Shown piece after piece: positions 1 through 12,203 of a stretch of 64,000 nt of DNA. Both the position numbers and the translations under genes were made by a program. Within the stretch, counting starts at the first letter, position 1. Each line of letters begins with the position of its first letter. The notes under the pieces were generated by a model. The model was not told the DNA's origin. It saw nothing but the letters and a program-made list of their open reading frames with translations, and ran no database searches. Source of the stretch: Lampris incognitus (Eukaryota > Chordata > Actinopteri > Lampriformes > Lampridae); the NCBI RefSeq assembly GCF_029633865.1, contig NC_079221.1, positions 3,412,230 to 3,476,229 of the forward strand. Reading direction: 5' to 3'.

Positions 1-195
1 TTGGATAAGTGTGTTAGTTTGGTTAAGTGTGTTAGTTTGGATTTGTGTGTTAGTTTGGATATGTGTGTTAGTTGGGATATGTGTGTTAGTTGGGATATGT
101 GTGTTAGTTGGGATAAGTGTGTTAGTTTGGATATGTGTGTTAGTTGGGATATGTGTGTTAGTTGGGATAAGTGTGTTAGTTGGGATATGTGTGTT
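1..195. repeat. 18-bp tandem repeat at the window edge
   Basis: About ten copies of an 18-bp unit with core GTTAGTTGGGATATGTGT run from the first base to about 195, so the array probably continues outside the window. Copies differ at a few sites (TTGG/TGGG, ATAT/ATAA). Because 18 is a multiple of three, both open frames translate into short repetitive Cys-Val-Ser/Trp peptides; I treat these as non-coding. Confidence 0.9.
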
Positions 196-199
196 CTTG

Positions 200-3100
200 T
201 AGTTCTTGGGTGTGTTTTTGTATGCTGCACTGCTGTGGGCTGGGGAAACAGAGTTTCGTTTCATTTCATGTGCACAAGCACATGAGGTGAAATGACAAAG
301 TGTTCCTGATTCCAGTGGCGAATGTTCAGTTTCTGTTCTGCAAGTACAAGTGAGTGACAAGGGCAGTACAATCTTTCCCCCCCCCCTTTTCTTGTGGATC
401 CACAGGATATAGAAATACAAGGAGCAAAGGGCACAAGATATGATACGGAAGGTCTCAATCACATATTTATCTTATTTTTCAATCATAAATGTAAAAAAAG
501 GTAAATATAGGAAGGCTAACTTGCACATTTCATCCGTCAATGTATTCAATAAGAGTACTCTCTTTGGGCAAGGATTGCCTATTTTTCTAACACTAACACC
601 ACGCGGACAATCAGTAACAGGCTAGCCAGACCTTTTGACCCTGCTGGGTTCACACAAGGAGTGTATATCACTACAATGAGCAACTAACATTTGCAACACA
701 ATACGTTGGAGACAGTGTAGCACTGTAAAGGTTTATCACCAACGTGGTTAGTATGCAAGTCCGGCATACAAATAATTACCTACGAGTTATGCGTAGTTGT
801 GCACTGTGGAGTTGGTAAAGGTAAATGATTCTTATTTTTCTTTGTCAGCAGTTATGGTCATTAGGACGGCAAAAGACGACGGCAATACTTTACTTAGCAG
901 CTTCAGTGGCTGTCGTTAATTCTGCCAAGATTTACGCTTTTTAAATCTAATTTGTCCATTGTAATTACTCGGCGCCGTCTTCTAAAGATGCAGAGTAAAG
1001 AGACAGAATCGGCCACTGATTCATTGTTTAAGGTTGTAATTTAAAGGACTGCACTTTTCGCCTACACAAATCGTACATGAAGTCAGCCTAATTGGTTAAG
1101 GTAATTAAGACACAGAGATGCTCCTGAATAAAAGATGCGGAGGAAAATCCTTATTCAGCATTTGTAATTTAAAACAGTCTTATTTGCTTGCTTGTTCACC
1201 GTCCCTTGGCGTTCATTGATTTTTTTTTTCTTCCTTTTCAGCCTTATTCTGGGTCAGTTCAGATACTGCAGTCACAGGAGCTGCTGACTGGATTGGGTGA
1301 AACTCATAACCGCCTAGATCGACAGACCTGGTGGGAGAGGGGGGAAAATTATTTGATGATTTTGTTATCCAAGCAATGGGATGCCCGAGTTTTTAATTGT
1401 ATTGGGGGAATCTTCATTAGGGAGAGTAGTGAGCGATGAAAAAGATCAGAGCGGCATCAATCTAAAAGCCTTTCCTGGCCAGTGCTTTTCACATACAATC
1501 AAAATGTCAGCCTCACCTTGGTCATTTGTAACATAATAAATGGCAGCCGAACGACTGCAATGTATGCAGCACGCTGGGGGAAGGGCAAGCAGTCTGGCCC
1601 CTTTAAAGGGGTCTTGATTAGAAAGTATAATGAGATACCGAAGACACAGCAAAGATGATCTCTCAGGAGACTGATGGAAAACAAATTAAGATGGTGATTT
1701 TGTTTTAATTATTGTTTTTCTATCTGTCCACAGTAAGCTCAGGATGCCCACAAGGCACGAGAGTTGGGCTTATCATCATTGATTTTTTTTTTTTGCCTGA
1801 CATATTTAAAGAATACAGATTTTAATCATCTCAGAACACAATACTCTGATCCCATTAAAAACAGGAGCCTTCCAGCATCACACATAAATTTGATTTAGAA
1901 AAAAATAGCACATCTTCTCTCCAAGGTACAAACAGTGCAAATGTACCCTTAAAGTTGTGTGTGTGTGTGTGCGCACGTGCATGTGTGTGTGCACGCGTGC
2001 GTGTGCAGGCCTCATCCGGCTGAAGGCACTAACACTAGGCTGACAACAACCGCTGTGCTGAATAGTTGCAAGAAATTAATAGCATATTTCAATTACGCCT
2101 TTACAAGTGAGATTTCAGTTTGCTAACACCATCACTATGTAAGGAAAGAATGACATGTTTTGGTAACAAATAGGCCATAACCCTTAAAACATTACGAGGA
2201 AGGACTGGCATATAGGCGCATACCTGATTCCTGATTTGTCTGGTGCAAATACACATACGAAAGATCATCTGATATAATCTGATCTGGCTCCATTAAAGGG
2301 TCTAAAAATGTAATTTTATGATTTTGAAAATGTTTTATCTAAACACACATTGCACTAATCCAAACACAGGTGTGCCGCCCCCCAACACTGCCATTGTTGA
2401 AAAGTCAGGTTTTAAGCATTCACCTGACAAATAGAACAAATAATGAGGATTTGTGTGATGGATGGATGGATGGTGGAGGGCGAGGGCAGAAATGACTGTG
2501 CCATGTCTTGTCTGGCATGCCTGTGCCAGACAAGACATCATTCATTATATTTTAAGGAACAGCCCTCGTACCATGATCGATGAGAGCGAGAGGAGTCATA
2601 GGTCAAGATTCATGGCTCAAATAGACTTTATTCAGAATGCCTATTCGGGGGACGAGCCAAGTAAATAGGTGCCTTTGTTTTTCCTCTGTTAATTGGAGCA
2701 TGTTCCAGGACAGTGAATGGAGGAGGGGGGACAAGAGACCTGCAGAACATGAGAACCAGATGCTCCACACTTCTGTCTACAGGCACCTACCCCTGAAACA
2801 GCAAACGGATGAATGGAGGATGAGCAAGGACAGGCAGAACAGACTTGCGATGAACCCTTGATTCAAAAGAAACACACACAAGCGTGGCGAAAGAAGAAAA
2901 TCAAGGAATAGATGGTTTGGATGACAACAGCGGCCAGACAGCAGTCACATGTATGGTAAAACACAACAAACTGAGCGCATTTACTCTTTCTCATGTTGTA
3001 AAAAAAAAGTGGTTGAAAACGTGCCTCCACTCACACTGGTCTAGAGGTATAAGACGTTACCTCATCTATGAGCAAATCCTTGGTTCGGACTTAAGTATAA

Positions 3101-5090
3101 TTTGTGGGAAACCACAACTTTTGTCAACTTGTGTAACGCATTAATTCACAGACTGAATAAACTGATGTCTTGTGATCCATCACGGCTCTCATTTTCATTA
3201 CAACTGTCACTTTGTGTCATATTTTATTCATGCAAACCACTGTCCATTTTAATTTGTCATTTCAAGTCAGTGCAAACCCCTTCCACCTCCAGCCAGCGGC
3301 ACAACAGAAGTGTGAACAAAACGTACTTACTATAATTTGCACCAAAATAGGCCTTTGCAGAGATAATAAGGCGAGAGTCCCTCCGACACACGCTTTTAAT
3401 ACAAAAAAAAAACCTTACGGTATAAACCGTATAAAAGGGAAAAACACAAAGACTTTTTTGTTTTGCATTATGAAGCGACCAAAACGCTTGATAAACCACT
3501 AAAATCTGAGATGACTACGTGGCAAAAGGTCTTCATGAATTAAATAAATTCCATTATTCCCATAAACATCAAATGAGGCTTTTCCACCTATATTAATGGT
3601 ACAATTAATTATGATAATCACTTCTGCGCACGAAGACAAATTGAACAAGACCCCCCCCCCTTCACGGCCAGCTATCAGCTTTTGTTAATATTGTACCAGA
3701 GCACCACACAATGCTCTAAACCGTGGTTTTGCACATCCATTGCTGGTGAGATAGATGCTAAATGCTTTTCTGCAGTATTACAACAAAAGATAAATCTTTG
3801 CAAATGATCAAGCTCATATTCGAGCATAACTCTGGCTCTTGGGGGTAAAAATAAAAAAGACCTTTTAAAGACGCTTTCTAAGCTCTCTAAATACGTCATT
3901 CAACGTTCCATTCACGGACAGCGCTTTTCACAGCGCGCTGCTATTGTATCCCCAACCAATAAATTATGCTTTGTTGCATATTCATGCATGCCTTGTCCAA
4001 AGCAAAGAGGCTGAACAAGGCTCTTGGGCCTTGGGAAAATGGGTGAGGTTTAACAAGAAGAAACGTCACAAAGCATTCCTGCGTTACTGCCCATCTGATG
4101 AATGTGATGTGCAGCTAATCCCCCCCCCCCCTGGCCTGTTTTAAGGAAAATAATTTCCATCAACTGTCGTCATATCTCACTGCCCTGACTCATAGGCAAA
4201 AATGGGCGGAAAATTTGAACCATGACTTTAATGGGAGGCAGCGGTGAGTGACTTTGTAGTGCAAAATGTGGCGTTGACACCGAGATAGCCGTGGGATTTT
4301 GGTTCAGAGAAATAATAATCCATGTCACCGTGTCCTCCTCCTCGTTGTTGTTGTTGTTTTATATACTGTACTAACCTCACACTGTCTCTGGTAGATCTGC
4401 ACGTCCTCCTCTCTGAGGCTTAATCCCCACGTCATCACATATGTTAACTATTGGCTTTTTCCTTTCACATTGTGGAGGACCCCTGAGGGTCCACTGAGCT
4501 TCCTTGTACCTCAGTGGAGTTTGAATTTTGTGTGTTTTATATATTTGTTGTGCTTTATTATTATTTCTATCATGTGCTCGCTGAAATAATCTAACCCTTC
4601 TGTGTCACTGATTGAAATGTCTTAGATCAGTGCCATCACTGTCAGAACAGATCCCTCATGTTTGTATCACTATAATGTTTACAAGAAGCGCATTTCTTTC
4701 TGTTCTGTGTATTGTACTGTTTTATGTTTCTCATTATAGCCTGCTGTTAGCTATGACGGCAGCTGACTGGGGTGTTAAAAAACAATTTGGTCCTTTATTA
4801 ACGATAAACTCTGGGCTTTTATATGTGAAATCTGCAGGGAGCACACTGTTTCATGACACTGCCTCATCTTCTATGCTTTTGGACGCTTCCTATAAATAGC
4901 GAGTGATTCTTGTGCAGAGCAGGACCCCTGAGACTGCGGACAGAAAGACGACTCACTGTCCCCTCTAGTGGGCAAACCCCTAAACTGTCGGCCACTCTCA
5001 GCAGACGTTAAACGAGCTCCCCTCTTGTGCAAGCCAGGCTGTGATTCTTGCGTGACCTTTTCTTGGCGGCTCAACGTTCAGTAAATAAAC
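200..5090. other. No gene recognised; mostly AT-rich unique sequence
   Basis: This stretch holds only short open frames (under 100 codons) with no recognisable domain. It includes poly-C runs (near 380, 3650 and 4120), a (GT)n/(GC) tract near 1957-2005 and a GATG run near 2457-2475. I saw no exon-like block with convincing splice sites that matches a family I know. Short exons of a neighbouring gene cannot be excluded by eye. Confidence 0.5.
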
Positions 5091-5630
5091 GTGACAGCTG
5101 ATGCAAAGCCCCACTCCCAAACACATGAACGGAGCAGGACGCGCGCTGCTCTTCCACGTGAACGCAACACAAGCAGGCATCTTAAAGGGCCAGTTCGCCC
5201 AACATCAACACTACAGGTTTGTCCTCTTACCTGCTGCGCTGTTTCTGCATCAGGTGGTTGCGGCGTGAGCGGCCGAGGTTCGGAGGTACCGGCCGCGCAG
5301 CTCGTCCGCCCTCTCTTGAATACCACGGACCTGGATGGCGCTCGGCTTGTGTCGCTCAAAGCGCCGAAAGCAAAACAAAACAAAAGCAAAGGTTTGGGTC
5401 ACTTCCGGAACCTGAGTTTACGCTGCGCTTTTGTACGTGGCTGCGGTCTTGCTGAAAACGGAAAGGGTTTTTTTTCCTTCGCGTTTTAAAAAAGCTCCGC
5501 GTCCAGACGACATCGTTTCGAATACGATCCGCACGCACACGGATCGGCGAGACACGACTGGAGACGCTGTAGTGCGCACGCCGGGCCGGTAGAGGGCGGT
5601 GAAACTTTGTAGTCGAGAGCTCTTCCGGTG
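5090..5630. promoter_or_regulatory. CpG-rich block, possible promoter or GC-rich repeat
   Basis: CpG density rises sharply relative to the AT-rich sequence on either side. No TATA box, initiator or downstream exon could be tied to it, so a promoter role is only inferred from composition. The block ends abruptly at a short telomere-like tract at 5633-5651. Confidence 0.3.
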
Positions 5631-5632
5631 GA

Positions 5633-5651
5633 CCCCTAACCCTAACCCTAA
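5633..5651. repeat. Short interstitial telomere-like tract
   Basis: Three tandem copies of the vertebrate telomere unit (CCCTAA) sit at the boundary between a CpG-rich block and an AT-rich LINE relic. Such short tracts are commonly scars of double-strand-break repair; that origin is inferred here. Confidence 0.7.
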
Positions 5652-5789
5652 CATTTCAATTTGACAAAAGGTAGAACAGAAAGAAGACCAGGGTCATTAG
5701 TTCCGCGCCAGAAGTGTACGAACTGAATAAAACAAGATCAAAAAACAAACAAACAAAAACAACAACATATGGACCCACACAAGAGGTTT

Positions 5790-6466
5790 ACTTAATCAGG
5801 TATAATCCTGAAGAGTTTGCATACATTGATAGTTTTGGTTAATTTCTTATTACATGTTTTGAAACGTAGTAGAGTTTGAAGATATGTGCTTAGATCTGTT
5901 TGTTTAAATGTTACATAAGATGGTAACTTCTTCCAAAGTTTCATTTTATGAACATACAATTAGGCTAAAATAATGAGCAGGTTAATGACATACTGTTCAT
6001 TGCTGGAGAAATTAGGATTGCTGAATATCAATAACAAATCATGTTGTTTGAGTGAAATGTCCTTATCAAAATGTGTTTTAAGATCCAACTGGAAATCAGC
6101 CCAAAAGCATTGTCGCATGTACACACTGAATAAAAACATGTTCTAGAGTTTCCACCACATAATTACACAAGAGCATTTGTCTTCTATATTGGGAATACAT
6201 TTACAAGTAATGGAATCGACAGGGTAATATCTACGTATGATTTTAAACAAAAATCATTTGATTTTGTTAGGTAACATATTTGTAGGGGAGAGTAAATACG
6301 GTGTTCCATGTTTTACCATCAAGAGCTTGGTCTGTCCATTTATAGTTACACAGGCTTTATTGTTCTTTGAGTAAATGAGACTCTGATGAAGCTGTTGTAA
6401 ACTACTAATAAGACACGTTAGTGACGTCGCCTTGTGGTGCAGTACACTCCGCATCGAATCCCGCAC
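5790..6466 (-). pseudogene. Degraded L1/Tx1-like LINE ORF2 C-terminal relic
   Basis: Read on the minus strand from about 6466 downwards, broken frames give the pattern typical of the C-terminal part of fish L1/Tx1-type ORF2 proteins. A segment like KIIRRYYPVDSITCKC is followed by a Cys-rich stretch, then FWADFQLDLK, then INLLIILA and KLWKKLPSYVTFKQTDLSTY further on. The frame is interrupted by stops (one within the segment near 6237, others near 6150 and 5960) and a frame change, so it is a dead copy. The reverse-transcriptase core and 5' part are absent. Assignment to the L1/Tx1 group comes from remembered family pattern, not from a search. Confidence 0.65.
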
Positions 6467-6478
6467 CGGGCAAGAAAA
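6420..6478 (+). mobile_element. Possible tRNA-like SINE head fragment
   Basis: A short stretch resembles a tRNA gene remnant, with GTTAGTGACG as a possible A box and GCATCGAATCCCGC as a B-box-like segment. It abuts the LINE relic. There is no clear tail or target duplication, so it is only a weak call. Confidence 0.3.
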
Positions 6479-6689
6479 TAGCCGGTTACAGTGTTATTAT
6501 TTTTTTTGTTTTTTTGTCAAAGATGGAAATTCTGTCAACAGTAATGTTATAATTGGTTAAAGTAACACTGTCATGTATGTTAGAATCGCAACGTGGTGAG
6601 CTTATAATGCCAACTGACAGTGCATTAATAACAGTACTGCAACGTGCATGGATAAGAAGACCCGCTGGCCGCCGGCTCGCGGGTCTAAC

Positions 6690-6770
6690 CTTTTAGTCTA
6701 GCGGTTAGCGATGCCTCCTGCGGTGCGGGCGATACGGGTTCGCTTCCCGGCCGCGGCACTTCCTGTGGTT
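6690..6770 (+). mobile_element. tRNA-derived SINE head
   Basis: The sequence has a tRNA-like layout: TCTAGCGGTTAGCGATGCC at the A-box position and CGGGTTCGCTTCCCGG as a good B box about 40 bp downstream. No CCA end or well-folded acceptor stem was seen, so a SINE-type relic is more likely than a functional tRNA gene. Confidence 0.5.
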
Positions 6771-7049
6771 GCGTTGTCCCCTGAATTCGCAACAGTACTA
6801 TTCTCCTTTTGGGGGCCAGGAACACTGTACTTCTCTATAAAATCCTCATATGAATACGGAAGCCCTTCACAGTTAAATCGCAGCTTTACAAATAGAATGT
6901 TAGAGAATAGTTGTGTTTATACAGAAGGGAGGGAGCGACACAGAAGAGCCTGCTTGTGAAAGTTGGAGGGTTTGATAGGAAGTTTACCGACAGCATGATG
7001 TGGGCATATTAATTAATTAATTAAACAAAATTAACACCACCTACTTTTT

Positions 7050-7560
7050 TTAAACGGACCCCCCCCAGTAACACTGCGCGCATGCGCACAAGCGCTCTCT
7101 TCTGGGAGCGGCGAGTAAACGAACAGACTTGTCCGGGTCTTGTCCAAAAGCGTCTTTTGGTTGCCCTCCGTCGGCGAACAGGTGGGTTGAGGACTCGGCG
7201 CCTGTAGTAAATAAGCGTCTCCGCTGATCGCAGCAGTGGTGCAGCAAGTCTACGCTTTGCTGGAGGAGCGTTACGTTAATAAACTTGGCGGAGATAACGG
7301 CGCAAACACAGCTCGCTAATCCGCCATCGTTAACGGAGTCTTACTCGCGGTTTGACTGAAAACCTAATGCGCATGTGCGAAGTGGAGCCGTGACGTCACC
7401 GTTTTCGCAGGGAGCGGTTTTGCTGGTTTACGCGGCGACGCTGGAGTTGCGTCTTCAGAAGACGTCACTCCGGGACCCGGTTTCAGAAGTTTGCGTTTTC
7501 GGGCCTCCAAAACGCCGCTGTCGTGTGAACGAACGGCCAAAACGCAACAATACTTGACCG
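7050..7560. promoter_or_regulatory. CpG-rich block, possible CpG island
   Basis: GC-rich sequence with many CpG dinucleotides, including GCGCGCATGCGCAC. No coding exon could be attached. It could be the promoter of an unrecognised neighbour or simply GC-rich repeat-derived DNA. Confidence 0.3.
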
Positions 7561-7654
7561 TTTTATGTCGAAAACGTTGCCGTGGGAACGGCCCGGCATG
7601 CGTGAGATGTCTCACTATGGGATACGCCCCCTCACGTATTCACAGAGGCCCTTG

Positions 7655-7722
7655 TACCACGACGTCAGCCCTGATTGGCTGGCAGTCATGACGTCTGCGT
7701 CAGGGCCCTGCGCCTTATTTAA
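7655..7722 (+). promoter_or_regulatory. Promoter-like motif cluster (CRE, CCAAT, TATA-like)
   Basis: Within 70 bp there are GACGTC/TGACGTCT cyclic-AMP-response-like sites, a GATTGGCTGG CCAAT box in reverse, and a TTATTTAAGA TATA-like element. A SINE starts immediately downstream, so the cluster might drive nothing more than the SINE's neighbourhood. No transcript start can be confirmed. Confidence 0.25.
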
Positions 7723-7723
7723 G

Positions 7724-7995
7724 ACGGATGGTAGCGTAGCGGTCTATTCCGTTGCCTAGCAACACGGGATCGCCGGGTCGAATCCTCGTGTTACCTCCGG
7801 CTTGGTCGGGCGTCCCTACAGACACGATTGGCAGTGTCTGCGGGTATTTGTCCTTGTCGCTGCACTAGCGCCTCCTCTGGTCGGTCGGGGCGCCCCCTGG
7901 ATCGGCAGAGAGGGGGTGGAGCAGCGTCCGGGACTCTCAAAATCGGCCAGATACAATTGGGGAGAAAAACTGGGAAAAAAGTGGGTAAAAAAAAA
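7724..7995 (+). mobile_element. tRNA-derived SINE, family A copy 1 (internally deleted)
   Basis: The copy begins with a tRNA-like head (TAGCGTAGCGGTCTATTCCG and B box CGGGTCGAATCC). It continues through a conserved body (CTTGGTCGGGC, then CTGCACTAGCGCCTCCTCTGG) and ends with ACAATTGGGGAGAAAA followed by A-rich sequence. The same body and tail occur at 39860-40255 and 48640-49058 on the minus strand. Relative to those, this copy lacks about 140 bp from the middle. Confidence 0.8.
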
Positions 7996-8135
7996 GACTG
8001 ACGCAGCGTCACTCGCCTTCGCTTTGCAAAGCGCCCCCCCCCAAAAAACGTGAAAAAACTCAACAGCAATGTTCCAGAAACCATGACCCGGTGACTCAAG
8101 ATAAACCACAGACCTTGTTGCTACTAGCAGTTTCA

Positions 8136-9297
8136 TGTAGGTATAAACGATCTAGACGGATACATAGTACTACAGGTATAAACGATCTAGACGGATACAT
8201 AGCACTACGGGTATAAACGATCTAGACGGATACATAGTACTACGGGTATAGACGGTCTAGACGGATAAATAGTACTACGGGTATAAACGGTCTAGATGGA
8301 TAAATAGTACTACAGGTATAAACGATCTAGACGGATACATAGCACTACGGGTATAAACGATCTAGACGGATAAATAGTACTACGGGTATAGACGGTCTAG
8401 ACGGATAAATAGCACTACGGGTATAAACGGTCTAGATGGATAAATAGCACTACGGGTATAAACGGTCTAGATGGATAAATAGCACTACGGGTATAAACGG
8501 TCTAGATGGATAAATAGTACTACGGGTATAAACGGTCTAGATGGATAAATAGCACTACGGGTATAAACGATCTAGACGGATAATAGTACTACATGTATAA
8601 ACGATCTAGAATGGATAAATAGTACTAAAGGTATAAACGATCTAGACGGATAAATAGTACTACAGGTATAAACGATCTAGACAGATACATAGCACTACGG
8701 GTATAAACGGTCTAGACGGATACACAGCACTACGGGTATAAACAATCTCGATGAATACATAGCACTACGGGTATAAACGATCTAGACGGATAATAGTACT
8801 ACAGGTATAAACGATCTAGATGGATAAATAGTACTACAGGTATAAACGATCTAGACGGATAAATAGTACTACAGGTATAAACGATCTAGATGGATAAATA
8901 GTACTACAGGTATAAACGATCTAGATGGATAAATAGTACTACAGGTATAAACGATCTAGACGGATAAATAGTACTACAGGTATAAACGACCTAGATGGAT
9001 AAATAGTACTACGGGTATAAACGACCTAGATGGATAAATAGTACTACAGGTATAAACGATCTAGACGGATAAATAGTAATACAGGTATAAACGATCTAGA
9101 CGGATACATAGTACTACGGGTATAAACGACCTAGATGGATAAATAGTACTACAGGTATAAACGATCTAGATGGATAAATAGTACTACAGGTATAAACGAT
9201 CTAGATGGATAAATAGTACTTCGGGTATAAACGATCTAGAATGGATAAATAGTACTACGGGTATAAACGATCTAGATGGATAAATAGTAGTAAAGGT
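8136..9297. repeat. 35-bp minisatellite, about 33 copies
   Basis: Each unit contains GGTATAAACGATCTAGACGG followed by a variant of ATACATAGTACTAC. Units differ mainly at CGATCT/CGGTCT, ACGG/ATGG and ATACAT/ATAAAT, and a few are a base shorter or longer. There is no open frame across the array. Confidence 0.95.
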
Positions 9298-9299
9298 AC

Positions 9300-10223
9300 G
9301 AGGAAAAACATGTACGTAGTTTTAATTTGGGGTGAACTGTCCCTTTACGCAAAGACTTAGAAAGAAATAATCAGATGACCCCCCCCCCCTTAATGATTAA
9401 AATACGGTGCATGGTTGCTGAAGGTTTTTTTTAAATTATTTTAGGAATTTGGCTCATACAGGAAAAAGGCAACGGCTAATCCCGTTGACCACGTGGGGAG
9501 AAGACAATTCTCCTTCCTTCAGAATCAGATGACAGTGATGTGGATGTCATTTGAGAAATGAGTGGCCTCAGTTTTAGGATCCATATTCATCATTTTCTAT
9601 TCAATTATGCATTGACAGACATATTTAGCTATTATGTTCTGTAAGGATCATAGAAAGGAAATAATGCTGATGTGAATTTTTTTTACTTGCAAACTCATAA
9701 CGTTCCTGAACAACATAGTTGAAAGGGGATGTATTGCTCTGCTGTTAAATGGCAGTTCCAATTACTGGCTATGGGGCCAGAGCAGTGCAGCGTTGGAAGA
9801 GACAACCCCTGAGTTCAAATCAGCCCTTGTTTATTATGAAACACAGACACACACACACACAGGGCTCTTATCAGACAAAAATGAATTTATAGGATATTGC
9901 ACAGTGAACACAAAGATTTTGTTGAGGAAAACGTGTAACGGAAATAAAAGCGACACTTCACATAATTGCATGAAATTCTGCAACATCATCAGCTACTCAG
10001 AATCAGAATCAGAACACTTTGTTCATCTCGGGGGGAAACTGGGTATTCAGGTCTGAGTTTATCAACTTACTTGCACTTCCTTAGCAAAACACAAGTCACA
10101 CTCCCAAGCACGTTTTTTTTACTGCAGTCAGTGCATTGTCTCCTAGATATGCTTTAAGATCTTAAAAGAAAATATATATATATATATATAAAATGCCTTC
10201 ATGACTTCTAACCACTTGCAGGT
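9300..10223. other. Unique AT-rich sequence, no gene recognised
   Basis: It contains a short (AC)n, an (AT)n run near 10172-10190 and a poly-C run near 9380. No exon or transposon family was recognised. Confidence 0.5.
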
Positions 10224-10697
10224 ACACACCGATCATTAAAACCACCTGCCTAATTTTGTGTAGGTCCCTCCTCGTGCCGCCAAAAAGCTCTGACCTGTCG
10301 ACTCCGCAGCAGCTCTTCTGTGGGGTGAAGTGTCAAACCACACACCACCCGTCTCGGGAGGAGTTTCTTTCCACAGGCAGGTTGCTGAACAGCTGACACA
10401 CCCATAGGCACCTTACATTGGTGTGTTATCGTGTACTGTATATTGTGTATATAATGTATGAGTTCACTGTGTACATAGCCTAGTTAGGTCTGTGGTGTTT
10501 TCATTTTGGGGGGGGGGTGGTGTGTCCTTGTGTCCCTGTGTCCCTTGTGTTTAGGCAGAGGGAAGCAGAGCACAGGAATTTCACTGTATTCTAGTACTAC
10601 ATACAACAGTAAGACTGAACCTGGACTTGTAACAAGATAATCAATGTGATTCACGTCACCGGTCAGTGGTTTTAATGTTTTGGCTGATCGGTGTATA
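10224..10697. mobile_element. MITE-like DNA transposon with ACACCGATCA termini
   Basis: The left end reads ACACCGATCATTAAAACCAC. The right end is its imperfect inverse (GTGGTTTTAATG, then TGATCGGTGT), with a few extra bases between the two conserved blocks. The element is about 470 bp with no coding capacity. Termini of this type are familiar from an abundant nonautonomous DNA transposon family in fish. A minus-strand ATTAAA at 10671-10676 inside the right end is the first polyadenylation-like signal I found downstream of cd302. Confidence 0.75.
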
Positions 10698-11080
10698 TGC
10701 ATACCAGCAAGCCTTCTTGACTATTCCTGACCAAAACTGCCCTCTGAAGGATATGACTGAAAAAATATATATTTTTACCATCGGGACACTGTCCGGAGGG
10801 ACACCTTTAGCGTACAGTTAAAAACATTTCCATTAGGATCCCGACTACTTACAACAGCAGCGTGTAGAATCGTTTATCAAGTTGGACAGAAGCATAGAAA
10901 ACCAACTGCGGACGGTTATTCTGACAGGAAACAGGGCAGAGAAAGTAGGCGGGGCGAGTCTCTGGGACGGCGTTAGTCTAGGTTGACATTACCGTGTCAA
11001 CAGCGCCACTTCACCGGTGAAACCAGCTCTTTCGGACAATAGAACTCCATCTCAACCCCCTGCTGCTCACCATCGGGGGA

Positions 11081-11660
11081 CTGAGGGTGTACTCACACTA
11101 GGGAATCCGTACCGTGCCCGAGCACATTTGACCCCCAAGGGACAGTTGGTTTGACGAGTCCGATCGCTCGGTACCGTGCTCGGGCACGTTTCAGCGTACC
11201 GTGCCCTGGCCCACTTGAAGAGGTGGGCTCAGGCACGGCTCAGTTGGACTCGGGCACGGTACGCAACCCATGTGATCACTAACTCTGCCCGAGCACGCAA
11301 CTCGAACGCTATGATGTCAATTATGCAAATATCCCATTAAAAAAAAAAACCCCATTCTTATGCGTGCAGCACAATTTACTGAAAATTGCTGCGTTGCATA
11401 ATTGATAAATCTGTAAGGCGCGTGAGAGAGTCGCGTGTCACTGCTCCCGAAACGACTCCAACTAAGCCACAAGGCACAATGTGAGAGAGCTTCTCCTCAA
11501 CACAGAAAGTAGCCTCGTGACGACGTAAGCGTGCTCGGGCCCAGAACAGTAAAGCGCAACGTGAGCACAGGTGGGGAGGGAGTGGGGGGGAGGGGGGGGG
11601 GGGACAATCATGCTCGGGTATGGTACAAGGCAACTGTGCCTAGTGTGAGTACGCCCTGAG
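11081..11660. mobile_element. Nonautonomous TIR element abutting cd302
   Basis: The left end AGGGTGTACTCACACTAGG (about 11085) and the reverse complement of the right end, AGGGCGTACTCACACTAGG (to about 11657), match at 18 of 19 bases. The interior repeatedly uses ACCGTGCTCGGGCAC-like palindromic segments. There is no transposase frame. No clean target duplication was visible. The right end lies only about 16 bases past the cd302 stop codon. Confidence 0.75.
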
Positions 11661-11675
11661 AGAAGGCTCTCTCCT

Positions 11676-11878
11676 CTATGGCATGTCGTCCGTCTCCTCG
11701 GCCTCCACCAGGCAGGACCGGTCGGCGCCCGGGGTCCGGAAAGGTGGGTGGTACTCAAACGAGGTGAACATGGTGGAGCCAAAGTCATGTTTCTGGTGCA
11801 GGAACCAAATGACTGCCGATACACCCATGATAGCTACCACAGCCAGTATGACGAGGGCAGACACCAGCGGGGTAGGTT
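11676..11878 (-). CDS. cd302: cd302 coding exon 6 (transmembrane helix and tail)
   Basis: The acceptor TGTCCTTCTCAG precedes 11878. It encodes EPTPLVSALVILAVVAIMG and the rest of a hydrophobic helix, a WFLHQKH stop-transfer, and a cytoplasmic tail ending DDMP-stop. The mammalian equivalent has the same SALVI...IWFLYKKH pattern. Confidence 0.93.
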
Positions 11879-12127
11879 CTGAGAAGGACAAATAACAATG
11901 CAAGGAAGGTCACGACAAGAAACACAGGCCCACCGAGGGATGAGTAGAGAAATGGCAAACAAAGGCTCGGAAGTCTACTTACCCCGCTTGCCCTCCGCTG
12001 CCCCTGAAACACCAAGAAAACCGAAGCATGGTGAAAACATAAGAAACCCATATGGTAGATCATTCTGACATCTTAAGAAGTACAAGTGAAGTGGCCGTGG
12101 GTACACAAGTGTACATGCAGGTGAGCT

Positions 12128-12203
<76 letters not shown>

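Noticed and set aside
6690-6770. Functional tRNA gene
   Set aside because: An A/B-box layout is present, but no complete cloverleaf with paired acceptor stem was found. The other tRNA-like heads here are all attached to SINE bodies.
8136-9297. CRISPR-like regular repeat
   Set aside because: Repeats are directly adjacent without unique spacers, and the context is a vertebrate genome. The same applies to the 32-, 40- and 101-bp arrays.
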